From assembly GCF_004565465.1 (NCBI RefSeq), contig NZ_SRHY01000003.1, forward strand, positions 62,001 to 126,000: a stretch of DNA of 64,000 bases. Reading direction: 5' to 3'. Source of the DNA: Lentibacillus salicampi. Lineage in GTDB: Bacteria; Bacillota; Bacilli; Bacillales; Amphibacillaceae. Shown in pieces: positions 1 through 8,974 of the stretch (its first letter is position 1; each line of letters opens with the position of its first letter). The translations under genes were made by a program, and so were the position numbers. Below the pieces are notes generated by a model, which did not search any database, was not told the origin of the DNA, and saw nothing but the letters and a program-made list of their open reading frames with translations.

Positions 1-1
1 A

Positions 2-1537
2 CTTGATGGTGAAGAAAGAACATTATCTAATGAGAACCTAGTCATTACAAACGGTAAAGAACCAGTTGCTCTTGCCGGTGTGATGGGAGGATTGAATACA
101 GAGGTCACCGATGATACGACAACCGTTTTACTGGAGGCTGCCTATTTCGCCCCATCCACCGTCAGAACGTCTGTTAATGATACAGGACTGCGGAGTGATT
201 CAAGTACACGGTTTGAAAAAGGGGTCGATCCCAATCGTGTGGAAAAGGCCGGATGGCGTGCATGCCATTTACTCGAAACGTATGCTGGTGCAACCATTCT
301 CGCTGGTCCCGTTTCATTTGACGCGCTGGACCGCAGCGAAAAAACAGTGGAAATGGAAACAGATGAGATCAATAAGCGGCTTGGCACAGCGGTTACAGCA
401 GATGATGTTGTGTCCATCCTGAACAAACTGCAATTTTCGTTTGAACAGGACAAAGATACGTTTGTTGTTCACGTTCCGACCCGTCGTGGCGATATTGCGA
501 TTTTCGAGGATATGCTTGAGGAAGTCGCCCGTATCTATGGCTATGACCAACTGCCATTCACCCTTCCGGAAGGTGCTTCACAAGCAGGCGGGTTAACAGG
601 CAAACAACAGTTGAAACGCGAGGTTAAGCAATATCTGCAAAGTGCGGGATTAATGGAAACCATCACGTATTCCTTAACGGACGAGGCGATGATTGACAAG
701 CTGATCAGTCCGGAATTAAAGGAAAAAAGACCAACCCCTGTGCAGCTTGCTATGCCAATGAGTGAAGATCATAAATATTTGCGATTAAGTATCTTGCCGG
801 AATTACTGAAGACCCTGGCACATAATCGTGCGCGAACGCAATCAGACATTCACTATTACGAGCTTGGAAGTGTATTTGTTACGAATGGAGAACCCATAAC
901 ACGCCAACCGGATGAAAAACTGCGCTTAGCCGGTGCGCTGACCGGACTGTGGATCAGCCATCCATGGCAGCAAGAGAAAAAGCCGGTCGATTTTTACCTG
1001 GTTAAAGGAATAGTTGAGGGACTGTTCGATTATTTAGATATTCCGGCAGCCTTTGAACAAGTGGAATTGCCTGATATGCATCCAGGCCGATGTGCCACCA
1101 TTTCAATCAACGATCGTACTGTCGGATTTTTAGGGCAGCTGCACCCGGCATTTGAAAAGTCAATGGACCTTAAGGAAACGTATGTGTTTGATATGAATTT
1201 GGAGGCTGTTTTGGACGACTACACCAATACCACTGGTTACCGGCCGATTCCTAAATATCCGTCAATTGCCAGGGACATTGCCTTCATTGTTGATGAAGAC
1301 ATTAAAGCAGGAGCCATTCAAGAAGCGATTGCGGAGGCCGGGGACCCACTGGTTAAAAATGTGCAGATTTTCGATGTTTATAAAGGGGAACATTTACCTG
1401 AAGGCAAAAAATCAATAGCGTATAGCCTGTTTTATCAGGACCCTGACAAAACATTGAAAGACGATGAAGTCGAACAGTCGTATCAGCAAATTGTCAGCAC
1501 GATAAATGAGAAATTTAATGCATACGTCAGGTCATAA
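2..1537 (+). CDS. pheT: Phenylalanyl-tRNA synthetase beta subunit (5' partial)
   Basis: Beta chain of the cytoplasmic PheS2PheT2 enzyme that charges tRNA-Phe. The window opens inside the gene: the frame is already open at base 2 and runs 511 codons to TAA, against about 800 residues for the family, so the N-terminal third is outside. The motif GVMGG near the start belongs to the B3/4 editing domain. B5 and the catalytic-like core follow, and the last ~95 residues, from YRPIPKYPSIARDIAF, form the FDX-ACB anticodon-binding domain. It is probably the end of a pheS-pheT unit. Downstream lie a long repeat and a terminator shared with rnhC. Identity is certain; only the start is missing. Confidence 0.97.
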   Translation, partial: LDGEERTLSNENLVITNGKEPVALAGVMGGLNTEVTDDTTTVLLEAAYFAPSTVRTSVNDTGLRSDSSTRFEKGVDPNRVEKAGWRACHLLETYAGATILAGPVSFDALDRSEKTVEMETDEINKRLGTAVTADDVVSILNKLQFSFEQDKDTFVVHVPTRRGDIAIFEDMLEEVARIYGYDQLPFTLPEGASQAGGLTGKQQLKREVKQYLQSAGLMETITYSLTDEAMIDKLISPELKEKRPTPVQLAMPMSEDHKYLRLSILPELLKTLAHNRARTQSDIHYYELGSVFVTNGEPITRQPDEKLRLAGALTGLWISHPWQQEKKPVDFYLVKGIVEGLFDYLDIPAAFEQVELPDMHPGRCATISINDRTVGFLGQLHPAFEKSMDLKETYVFDMNLEAVLDDYTNTTGYRPIPKYPSIARDIAFIVDEDIKAGAIQEAIAEAGDPLVKNVQIFDVYKGEHLPEGKKSIAYSLFYQDPDKTLKDDEVEQSYQQIVSTINEKFNAYVRS

Positions 1538-1539
1538 GA

Positions 1540-1852
1540 ACAAAAGCGGAAGCGCCCGTTTAGCGACGTACAAACTGCGCCTGTGCATCACAGGTGGGTC
1601 GGCGTTGCCGCGCATCGCGACGGGGTTAGTCGATCCTCCCCACTAGCCGCAATGAGATAAAGGAAACATGCCCCTGCATCAGGGGTATGCCGACGTTGGC
1701 CGGCAAGGCCGTTCTTAGTCGGCCTTCCTTTATCAAGCGAACCGATGTTGACTTATCGTAGTGGAGGAGTGTGAAGTTTGGGACTGCGCCGAGGGCTCGT
1801 CCCATCTAGATCTCTGCTACAGCTTTAGCGCTGGAGCTGGACGTGGCTGATA
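1540..1852 (+). repeat. Composite intergenic repeat, family R1, copy a
   Basis: GC-rich non-coding block filling most of the pheT-rnhC gap. It starts with the head AAAAGCGGAAGCGCCCGTTT and then GCGACGTACAAACT. It contains several short palindromes and ends near GCTGGAGCTGGACGTGGCT. By eye it is nearly identical over about 290 bp to the reverse complement of 24743-25072. It shares its head with 16577-16675 and its tail with 41956-42190. I see no ORF with a ribosome binding site in it. Confidence 0.85.
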
Positions 1853-1903
1853 AGCCTGTCAGTTATCCATAGCACTTTCAATCTATAATTTCCTGGACTT
1901 TAA

Positions 1904-1940
1904 AAAGGAGCAAGCACCCTGATGGGGTGTTTGCTCCTTT
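1904..1940. terminator. Bidirectional terminator between pheT and rnhC
   Basis: A 16-bp stem (AAAGGAGCAAGCACCC paired with GGGTGTTTGCTCCTTT, one G-T pair) closes a short TGAT(G) loop. A-runs and T-runs flank both sides, so it can end the converging pheT and rnhC transcripts. It abuts the rnhC stop codon at 1942. Confidence 0.85.
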
Positions 1941-1941
1941 C

Positions 1942-2871
1942 TTACAGTCGGCCCAGTGCTTTTTTTGTATTGGCAAAATGTGTTTTAGCGAAGGCATTCA
2001 GTTTCTCTTGGCCTTTTGATTTGATGAGGCGGGCAGCCGCTTGGTCGACTCTTCCCGAAGCGCCTTTAGGTATTGTAAATCCTGCCTTTTCGGATAATTG
2101 GTCCATCTCTTTCAAAAAGCTTGTCCTGGCAATGATGGAAGCTGCAGCGACTGCAATGGAATACGTTTCTGCTTTTGTCATGAAATAGGTCGCCTCAGGC
2201 AGCTTCTCCCGTTCGGAGGCAATATGGTGCTTGTAGATGGCCGGTTCACAAAATTGGTCAATCAAAATGCCTTCTGCTTGAGCTGGATCAATTTTATTCA
2301 GAACGTTGGTTATCACATGGTGATGGAGCATCGCTTTCATCTTTCCCTGTGACCAGCCCTGCTTTTGCAGATGATTGTATTTCTCGTTTCGTAAAACCAA
2401 AAGTGAATAAGGCATCTCAAGCTTCAGAATGTCGCCTGCGATTTGACGGATGGTGGGGTCAGAAAGGTTTTTGGAATCCTTGACACCCAATTCCTTCAGT
2501 AGTGCGATTTGGTCTTTTTTGATAAAGACAGCCGCGGTGGTAATGGGACCAAAGTAATCACCTGTACCTGCTTCATCCGAACCAATATGACTCCCGGTCA
2601 AAAGTGTTTCCGGCGTTGTAAATGCCGTTGATGGTCGGTTTTTCTTCGGCTTAGCCGGGTTTTCCTGATTGCCAACAGCCCATTTTTCTGCCTCAGCTTT
2701 TGGATCTTTCCCCTGGAATAATACTTTTCCGGATTTATAGGCCGTGATTACCGCATGCTGCGTTTTGGCGCGGAATACAGCACCCTGTGGGGCCGTTTCC
2801 AGCATGCTGGTATAATACGTCTGCATCGTGTCAATGGTTGCCTGTGACAATTTATGTACTTGTTGTGGCAT
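1942..2871 (-). CDS. rnhC: Ribonuclease HIII
   Basis: Cleaves the RNA strand of RNA-DNA hybrids, removing R-loops and primers in the cytoplasm. The 309-residue length matches RNase HIII of Bacillus (about 313). An N-terminal substrate-binding region of ~90 residues precedes the type 2 RNase H core. The core begins with the signature GSDEAGTGDYFGP, which carries the catalytic Asp-Glu pair. The start is the ATG at 2871, because GGAGGA lies 8 bases upstream of it; a longer reading from 2886 would begin inside this ribosome binding site. The gene converges on pheT and diverges from zapA, as in B. subtilis. It has its own sigma-A promoter at 2905-2934. Confidence 0.96.
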   Translation of the reverse strand: MPQQVHKLSQATIDTMQTYYTSMLETAPQGAVFRAKTQHAVITAYKSGKVLFQGKDPKAEAEKWAVGNQENPAKPKKNRPSTAFTTPETLLTGSHIGSDEAGTGDYFGPITTAAVFIKKDQIALLKELGVKDSKNLSDPTIRQIAGDILKLEMPYSLLVLRNEKYNHLQKQGWSQGKMKAMLHHHVITNVLNKIDPAQAEGILIDQFCEPAIYKHHIASEREKLPEATYFMTKAETYSIAVAAASIIARTSFLKEMDQLSEKAGFTIPKGASGRVDQAAARLIKSKGQEKLNAFAKTHFANTKKALGRL

Positions 2872-2904
2872 ACAGGACTCCTCCATGGTGAATCAACTAG
2901 GTGA

Positions 2905-2934
2905 ACTATAGCAAATCCGGGATAAAAATGACAA
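2905..2934 (-). promoter_or_regulatory. Sigma-A promoter of rnhC
   Basis: On the minus strand, TTGTCA and TATAGT are separated by 18 bases. They lie about 35 bases upstream of the rnhC ATG. Both hexamers match the sigma-A consensus at five of six positions. Confidence 0.6.
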
Positions 2935-3010
2935 TGAAAAGTTTTGCATTTCCCGAATGGCGGTGTTTGTGTTACGATATAATGGACTATTTTTTCAACG
3001 TTATAGTGCG

Positions 3011-3216
3011 TGTTCAAAAAGGAGGATAAAAAGGATCGAGCAGTTTGAGGCGGCGCAGCTTTGAGCAGCGGAATGTATGCATTTAGATACATGAGCATAA
3101 GTAATGCTTCACTGAATCCGCATCGAACGCAGGAAAAGTGGTTTTCTTTTCCAAGGAGCGGAAAAGCAAGCCAACGAAGAAATGTGACGTGTCATTTTTA
3201 CCGGACTTTTTGAACA
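3011..3216. repeat. Inverted-terminus intergenic repeat, family R2, copy a
   Basis: The element is bounded by TGTTCAAAAA (3011) and its exact complement TTTTTGAACA (ending 3216). Just inside are the family marks AGGAGGATAAAAAGGATC at one end and CCGGAC at the other. It is about 206 bp, non-coding, and lies in the rnhC-zapA gap. Two further copies occur at 14522-14739 (opposite orientation) and 18047-18123. Confidence 0.85.
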
Positions 3217-3297
3217 ACCTCTTATAGACTACTGATTTATCAACTATTCAAATTGGAGGAAACAGAAACTTCCAACCATTACAGGAGGTTGTGGCTT

Positions 3298-3561
3298 GTG
3301 GCCCAGGATGATAAAACACGAGTAACTGTTGAGATATATAATAAAAATTATACAATTGTCGGAAGTGAAGAGTCGAGTCATGTCAATCTGGTAGCCAGTC
3401 TTGTTGATCAGAAGATGCGCGAGATTCACGGCGCAAACCAGCAGCTGACGCCTGCGGAATTGGCGGTGTTGACTGCTGTCAATACTATGAATGATTACAT
3501 GAAATTAAAAGAGGCATATGCAGCAATGGTCGGATCACAACATAAGAAAGAGGATAAGTAG
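3298..3561 (+). CDS. zapA: Cell division protein ZapA
   Basis: Small cytoplasmic protein that binds FtsZ and promotes Z-ring assembly. The 87 residues are the usual ZapA length. The N-terminal beta-rich part contains VTVEIYNKNYTIVG. The C-terminal helix, with the conserved LAVLTAVN stretch followed by a charged coiled coil, is the dimer/tetramer interface. The start is GTG at 3298: AGGAGG lies 9 bases upstream, while a longer reading from 3253 would run through that site. The next gene (CvpA family) begins 3 bases after its stop, so the two are co-transcribed. Confidence 0.93.
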   Translation: MAQDDKTRVTVEIYNKNYTIVGSEESSHVNLVASLVDQKMREIHGANQQLTPAELAVLTAVNTMNDYMKLKEAYAAMVGSQHKKEDK

Positions 3562-3564
3562 CAG

Positions 3565-4122
3565 ATGGTGAATTTCATTTTAATCATATTATTGATTTTT
3601 GGTTTTTTTATCGGTTTAAAACGTGGGTTCATTTTACAGGCATTTCATTTGATTGGGTTTATTGCAGCTTTCATCCTTGCTGCTTTATATTATGATGACC
3701 TGGCACCACAGCTATCGTTATGGATACCATACCCCGAATTGGATGATCATAGCGCATGGGCGGATTTTCTCGAGGCTATCCCCCTCGAAGGTGCTTTTTA
3801 CAGTGCGATAGCGTTTGCCATTATCTTTTTTGCCGTCAAAATCATTCTGCATATTATTGCTTCTATGCTTGATTTTGTAGCGGAATTGCCGATTTTGCAC
3901 ACACTCAATAAAATACTCGGAGCGGTTTTGGGGTTTGCTGAAGTATATTTGCTACTATTTATTGTATTATATATCCTGGCTTTGACACCATTAGCCGGAA
4001 TTCAATCGTGGATCAACGATTCGTCAATCGCATTGTTTATTATTGAGGATACTCCAGTGTTATCGGAACAGCTCAAAACACTATGGTCGACGGGTATGGA
4101 CGAATTAATGAAGAGCAATTGA
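3565..4122 (+). CDS. yshB: CvpA family membrane protein
   Basis: Integral membrane protein of 185 residues of the CvpA/YshB family. Family members are linked to colicin V production in E. coli, and in Bacilli the function is unknown. Four hydrophobic segments can be seen, at about residues 3-21, 26-43, 78-100 and 112-142. The first is followed by the family-typical GLKRGF turn. The ATG starts 3 bases after the zapA stop and uses the AGAGG inside the zapA end as its ribosome binding site, so translation is probably coupled. A terminator follows at 4129-4193. Confidence 0.88.
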   Translation: MVNFILIILLIFGFFIGLKRGFILQAFHLIGFIAAFILAALYYDDLAPQLSLWIPYPELDDHSAWADFLEAIPLEGAFYSAIAFAIIFFAVKIILHIIASMLDFVAELPILHTLNKILGAVLGFAEVYLLLFIVLYILALTPLAGIQSWINDSSIALFIIEDTPVLSEQLKTLWSTGMDELMKSN

Positions 4123-4128
4123 CGCTTA

Positions 4129-4193
4129 GACTGATTCAGGCGGTGGGGCACTGAAGTTGTCGTGTGCAGCCTGATAGTGGATCGGTCTTTTTT
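4129..4193 (+). terminator. Terminator after zapA-yshB
   Basis: The outer stem GACTGAT/ATCGGTC (one G-T pair) encloses an inner stem CAGGC/GCCTG. It is followed immediately by TTTTTT. Confidence 0.6.
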
Positions 4194-4241
4194 CGTGTTT
4201 AAGTGCATTGATCTTTATAACATGGAAACGGGTGATGGATT

Positions 4242-5960
4242 ATGGCCGTGAACAAAAAAGATGTTATCAAATTATTGGAGAAAATAGCCATTTATTTAGA
4301 GCTTAAAGGTGAAAATCCGTTCAAAACGTCAGCTTATCGTAAAGCTGCTCAGGCGCTTGAACGGGATGACCGTTCGCTTGCAGATATTAATGATTTCACG
4401 AAAATCAAAGGAATCGGTAAAGGAACGGCGGCCGTCATGTCGGACTATATTCAAACCGAGGGTTCAGAAACACTGAACCAGCTGGAGAACGAGATTCCCA
4501 AAGGATTGATTCCACTTTTGGATCTGCCTGGTCTTGGCGGCAAAAAGCTGGCAAAACTTTATCAGGAACTTCATATCACGGATGCGGAGTCGCTTAAACA
4601 GAAATGTGAAAGTGGTGAAGTCGAACAGCTTGAAGGGTTCGGGAAAAAGTCTGCTGAGAAAATTCTGGCCGCACTGGAAGAAGCAAACAGACGCCCTGAG
4701 CGGTTGCCGATTGCAACGATGCTCCCGATTGCCGAGGCGATTGAAAGCTATCTGGAGACAATTCCAGAAATTCAGGATTATTCGCGGGCCGGGAGTCTGA
4801 GGAGAATGCGGGAAACCGTTAAGGACATTGACTTTATTATTGCATCCAATAACCCTTCAACTGTCCGTGACCGGCTGCTTGAGCTCGACAGGATAAAAGA
4901 AGTGATTGCACAGGGGGACACAAAAGTGTCAATCACCCTTGAGGACGTTTACGATATTAACGTCGATTTCCGCATTGTTGAACAGGTGGAATTCGCGTCA
5001 ACATTGCATCACTTTACCGGGTCAAAGGATCATAATGTCACCATGAGACAGCTTGCCAAATCAAAAGGTGAGAAGATTAATGAGTATGGTGTGGAAGTTG
5101 ATGAAACAGGTGAAACGCTGACTTTTAAAAGTGAAAAGAAATTTTTCGATCACTTTGGTCTGCATTACATCCCCCCTGAGGTGCGAGAGAATACTGGTGA
5201 GGTGGAGGCGTATCGCGACCCTGTTTCCTTAATTAAGTTAGAAGATATTCGCGGTGACTTGCATATGCATACGACTTGGAGTGACGGTGCCCAATCACTT
5301 GAAGAGATGGTAAACCAAGCACGTGCGAAACAATATGATTATATAACGATTACCGATCACTCCAGGTTTTTGCGTGTTGCGAATGGGTTAAATGAAACGC
5401 GTCTGCTCCAACAGCGTGAGACCATTGCCGAATTGAACGAAAAATACGATGACATTCATATTTTTGCTGGTGTTGAAATGGATATCCTGCCTGATGGGAC
5501 ATTGGATTTCAGCGATGAATTTTTAGTTGAGATGGATTTTGTGATTGGGGCTATCCATTCAAGTTTCAACCAATCACAGGACAAGATAATGGGGCGACTG
5601 GATGCTGCACTGGAAAATCCATATGTGTCATTAATCGCCCATCCAACCGGTAGACTGATTGGTCGTCGAAAAGGGTACGATGTCGATGTTGAACGGTTGA
5701 TCGAACGTGCCAGGGAGACGGACACTGCGCTGGAGATCAATGCCAACCCCAACCGATTGGACCTTTCCAGTGAATGGGTGCGGATTGCGCAGGAGGCCGA
5801 TGTGAAGATCGCGATTAATACAGATGCGCATGATTACTATATGCTTGGTCATATGACATATGGTGTAGGTACTGCCCGCAGAGGCTGGATTAAAAAGGAT
5901 ACCGTTATAAACACATGGTCCAAACAGCAATTAATGGCTTTTATGAATCGTACGAAGTGA
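4242..5960 (+). CDS. polX: DNA polymerase X family with C-terminal PHP domain
   Basis: Gap-filling repair polymerase with an associated 3'-5' exonuclease/AP-endonuclease PHP domain, acting in base excision repair. The length of 572 residues matches Bacillus PolX (570). In order: an 8-kDa helix-hairpin-helix domain (residues 1-~150, GIGKGTAAVM and GLGGKKLAKL), the nucleotidyltransferase core with GSLRR and the metal-binding DID at ~197, and the PHP domain from ~335. The PHP domain shows HMHTTWSDG, ITDHS, GVEMDI, IAHPTGR and NTDAHD, so all its metal-ligand motifs are present. GGTGA precedes the ATG. The gene is followed 50 bases later by mutS2, the same order as in B. subtilis (yshC-yshD). Confidence 0.96.
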   Translation: MAVNKKDVIKLLEKIAIYLELKGENPFKTSAYRKAAQALERDDRSLADINDFTKIKGIGKGTAAVMSDYIQTEGSETLNQLENEIPKGLIPLLDLPGLGGKKLAKLYQELHITDAESLKQKCESGEVEQLEGFGKKSAEKILAALEEANRRPERLPIATMLPIAEAIESYLETIPEIQDYSRAGSLRRMRETVKDIDFIIASNNPSTVRDRLLELDRIKEVIAQGDTKVSITLEDVYDINVDFRIVEQVEFASTLHHFTGSKDHNVTMRQLAKSKGEKINEYGVEVDETGETLTFKSEKKFFDHFGLHYIPPEVRENTGEVEAYRDPVSLIKLEDIRGDLHMHTTWSDGAQSLEEMVNQARAKQYDYITITDHSRFLRVANGLNETRLLQQRETIAELNEKYDDIHIFAGVEMDILPDGTLDFSDEFLVEMDFVIGAIHSSFNQSQDKIMGRLDAALENPYVSLIAHPTGRLIGRRKGYDVDVERLIERARETDTALEINANPNRLDLSSEWVRIAQEADVKIAINTDAHDYYMLGHMTYGVGTARRGWIKKDTVINTWSKQQLMAFMNRTK

Positions 5961-6010
5961 AAAGCTTGCTCATATAATCATGTCTGGAATGAACTGAAGG
6001 GAAAATCCTG

Positions 6011-8350
6011 ATGAACGAACGCATATTTCAAACACTTGAATTTAACAAGATCATCGAACAATTGAATAGCCAGGCAGCTACGTCGACTGGGAAAGAGCTT
6101 GCCGTGCAGCTGAAGCCTTCAGTGGATATAGCCGAAGTGAGAGAATTGCAGGCGGAAACAGATGAAGCAAGCCGGATTTTACGCTTGAATCTGGCTGTTC
6201 CCCTAGGCGGCATTGCGGATATTCGTGCCAGTATTAAGCGGAGCGTCATTGGCGGTGTTCTAACTACCGCCGAATGTCTTGATGTTGCCAATACCATTTA
6301 TGGTGGACGCCAGGTTAAGAATTTTTTGGAAAAAATGGAAGAAGAGCTTCCGATTTTAAAGGAACTTGCTGGTAGAATTGAGACATTGCGCAGACTTGAA
6401 ACAGAAATCAATAGTTGTATAGATGACAGAGGAGCCATGATGGACAGTGCTTCGGCTAAGCTGCGGAGTATCCGCTCGTCGATTCGAACTTATGAAAGCA
6501 GGGTACGCGATAAACTGGACAATTATACGAAATCCCAGAGCAAGATGTTGTCCGATGCCATTATCACGATTCGCAATGATCGCTATGTCCTGCCGGTGAA
6601 ACAAGAGTATCGCGGGGCTGTAGGCGGTATCGTTCATGACCAATCGGCCTCTGGTGCCACACTGTTTATGGAGCCAAAAGCCATTGTTGATTTGAATAAC
6701 GAGCTACAGGAATCGAAAGTGAAAGAGAAACAGGAGATAGAGCGAATCCTTCGCGATTTGAGCGGCAAAATTGCTGAAGACGAAGCAGTTCTGTCTGAAA
6801 ATGTGTCTATTTTGGCTAGGATTGATTTCATTGTGGCAAGGGCAAAGCTGGGAAGACAGATGAAGGCTGCCATGCCGGCCATTAATGATAATCGCACAAT
6901 CAATGTTAAACAAGCACGTCATCCGCTGCTTCCTGAAGATGAAGTCGTCGCCAATGATGTTGCCCTCGGAGATGATTACACGTCAATCGTAATTACCGGC
7001 CCAAACACGGGTGGTAAAACGGTTGTTCTGAAAATGATCGGATTGTTTACGTTAATGGCACAGTCCGGTCTGCAGATTCCCGCTGATGATGGCTGTGAAA
7101 TGGCCGTTTTTGATGATGTTTTCGCTGATATCGGTGATGAACAATCAATCGAACAAAATTTGAGCACATTCTCTTCACACATGACCAATATTGTTTCGAT
7201 ATTACGTGAAGCGGGTCATAAATCCCTTGTGCTGTTTGATGAGCTTGGGGCGGGGACAGATCCACAGGAAGGTGCAGCACTAGCCATGTCCATTCTGGAT
7301 GACATTGTTTCTCGTGGTGCTCGTGTTGTGGCAACAACACACTATCCGGAATTGAAGGCCTATGGCTATAATCGTGACCATGTTGTCAACGCGTCAGTTG
7401 AATTTGATGTGGAAACGTTGCAGCCAACTTATAGGTTATTGATTGGTGTTCCCGGACGGAGTAACGCGTTTGACATTGCCAAACGGCTGGGGCTTGCACA
7501 AACCGTGATTGACCAGGCAAAAAGCCATGTTGGTCATTCCGAAAGTGTTGAGAACATGATTGCATCTCTTGATGAGTCGCGGCGTCAGGCTGAAGCGGAT
7601 TATGAGCGAGCAAACAGTGTCCTTGAGGAAAGCAAACAATTGCGCAGTGACCTTAAAAAAGCATGGGAGCAGTTTGAACATAAACGGGAAGACCTGTATC
7701 TAAAAGCAGAGAATAAGGCGGATAAAGCATTACAAAAAGCCCGGGATAAGGCGGAAATGATTGTAGATGAAATACGCCATATGAAAACCGGCGCACAGTT
7801 AAAAGAGCATGAGTGGATTGAAGCCCGCAAAATGCTTGAAGAAGCTCAACCAGATCTATCCGCTAAAACATCGGATAAACCAAAAAAGCCATCAAATACA
7901 GAACAGGAATTAAAACCCGGAGATGCCATTAAATTAATAACAGCAAACCAGCAGGGAACCGTTCTGGAAAAAACCGGTGAAAATGACTATCTGGTTCAAG
8001 TTGGTATTATGAAGGTTAAAGTGAAGCGTAACGAGATACAGCCCGTCAAACAGAAAAGTACGGTAACCGAAAAACCACTTGCAACCGTGAAGGGCTCCAG
8101 TTACCACGTTAAAACGGAACTCGATTTGCGCGGCGAGCGTTTCGAGGATGCCATGGGAACATTGGAAAAATATCTTGATGATGCATTGCTTGCAGGCTAT
8201 CCCAAAGTTTTCATCATTCATGGTAAAGGGACAGGTGCACTTCGCAACGGCGTGAAGGAGTTTGCCAAACGCCATCCCCGTATTGCCTCAGACAGGCCAG
8301 GTTCAGCAGGTGAAGGCGGAAACGGTGTAACCGTTCTTGAATTGAAGTAA
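6011..8350 (+). CDS. mutS2: Endonuclease MutS2
   Basis: MutS2-type ATPase-endonuclease (779 residues, B. subtilis 785). The family suppresses homologous recombination and rescues collided ribosomes. It has no N-terminal mismatch-recognition domain. The core/clamp region is residues 1-~290. The ABC-type ATPase has Walker A GPNTGGKT at ~330 and the Walker B region [12 protein letters not shown] at ~410. A long charged coiled coil covers ~520-625. A KOW-like part follows, and the Smr nuclease domain ends the protein, with LDLRG and [10 protein letters not shown] 50-base gap separates it from polX, and the ATG is preceded by a weak AAGGGAA site. Confidence 0.97.
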   Translation: MNERIFQTLEFNKIIEQLNSQAATSTGKELAVQLKPSVDIAEVRELQAETDEASRILRLNLAVPLGGIADIRASIKRSVIGGVLTTAECLDVANTIYGGRQVKNFLEKMEEELPILKELAGRIETLRRLETEINSCIDDRGAMMDSASAKLRSIRSSIRTYESRVRDKLDNYTKSQSKMLSDAIITIRNDRYVLPVKQEYRGAVGGIVHDQSASGATLFMEPKAIVDLNNELQESKVKEKQEIERILRDLSGKIAEDEAVLSENVSILARIDFIVARAKLGRQMKAAMPAINDNRTINVKQARHPLLPEDEVVANDVALGDDYTSIVITGPNTGGKTVVLKMIGLFTLMAQSGLQIPADDGCEMAVFDDVFADIGDEQSIEQNLSTFSSHMTNIVSILREAGHKSLVLFDELGAGTDPQEGAALAMSILDDIVSRGARVVATTHYPELKAYGYNRDHVVNASVEFDVETLQPTYRLLIGVPGRSNAFDIAKRLGLAQTVIDQAKSHVGHSESVENMIASLDESRRQAEADYERANSVLEESKQLRSDLKKAWEQFEHKREDLYLKAENKADKALQKARDKAEMIVDEIRHMKTGAQLKEHEWIEARKMLEEAQPDLSAKTSDKPKKPSNTEQELKPGDAIKLITANQQGTVLEKTGENDYLVQVGIMKVKVKRNEIQPVKQKSTVTEKPLATVKGSSYHVKTELDLRGERFEDAMGTLEKYLDDALLAGYPKVFIIHGKGTGALRNGVKEFAKRHPRIASDRPGSAGEGGNGVTVLELK

Positions 8351-8371
8351 TGGATAAAGGGGTTGTTGAAA

Positions 8372-8785
8372 ATGGCTGGTTTTTGGGAAAATATTTTTGT
8401 GGTTACTGCTGCACGGTACAGTGTTGTCGTTCTCTGCACCATTGTATTTCTTGCTGTGTTTGAATTTGTGACCTCATACCGTAACTGGTACGAAATCAAA
8501 CAGGGCAACGTGGCAGTGGCCATGGCAACCGGCGGGAAGATATTCGGTATTGCAACAATTTTCCGGTATTCCATTGAACATAATGATACCCTTGTGGAAA
8601 GTATGGGGTGGGGCATTTTTGGATTCGTGCTGTTACTGTTTGGTTATATGATCTTTGAATTTATGACACCATCCATAAAAATTGACGAAGAAATCGGCAA
8701 TGGCAATAAAGCGATTGGGCTCATATCCATGCTTATTTCCATCGGGTTGTCATTCGTCATCGGAGCGAGTATAGGGGGAGATTAA
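8372..8785 (+). CDS. yshE: YshE family (DUF350) membrane protein
   Basis: Inner-membrane protein of about 137 residues with four hydrophobic segments (roughly 15-33, 48-66, 80-98, 112-132). It matches the YshE/DUF350 family, whose function is unknown. The ATG at 8372 is chosen because AAAGGGG lies 9 bases upstream; TTG at 8363 in the same frame is an alternative. The gene directly follows mutS2 (21 bases), as in B. subtilis, and a possible mini-gene begins right after its stop. Confidence 0.85.
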   Translation: MAGFWENIFVVTAARYSVVVLCTIVFLAVFEFVTSYRNWYEIKQGNVAVAMATGGKIFGIATIFRYSIEHNDTLVESMGWGIFGFVLLLFGYMIFEFMTPSIKIDEEIGNGNKAIGLISMLISIGLSFVIGASIGGD

Positions 8786-8786
8786 A

Positions 8787-8867
8787 CTGTTTCTGGAAAA
8801 GTTGGCTAAAGCGATGTTCATCGTTGGTGCTGTTTTTTTAATTGTGGGGGTCATTTATTTCCTTTAG
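8787..8867 (+). CDS. Possible 26-residue single-span membrane peptide (non-standard CTG start)
   Basis: An open frame of 26 codons and TAG begins with CTG 1 base after the yshE stop. GGGGGAG lies 6 bases upstream. The peptide has a short charged head (LFLEKLAKA), one hydrophobic span (IVGAVFLIVGVIYFL) and no tail. It resembles the first half of DUF2905-type small membrane proteins, so it could be a real mini-gene coupled to yshE or the remnant of a longer one. The non-ATG start and short length leave this uncertain. Confidence 0.35.
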   Translation: MFLEKLAKAMFIVGAVFLIVGVIYFL

Positions 8868-8913
8868 GAGGTTGCACTTTCAAAAAAAGTTTTGGAAATA
8901 AGTGACTTTAAGT

Positions 8914-8942
8914 TTCAAAAAATACGTATTTATCGGTATAAT
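8914..8942 (+). promoter_or_regulatory. Candidate sigma-A promoter of lcfA
   Basis: TTCAAA and a perfect TATAAT (8937-8942) are 17 bases apart, about 32 bases before the lcfA ATG. No TGAATGA..TCATTCA operator is visible here, unlike the next promoter downstream. Confidence 0.5.
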
Positions 8943-8974
8943 GAAATTACCCATCAATAAAGGAGGAGAATTCA

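Noticed and set aside
8937..8960. Possible second FadR operator before lcfA (TGAAATTACCCATCAA)
   Set aside because: Only a loose resemblance to TGAATGAMTANTCATTCA; two bases short and several mismatches.
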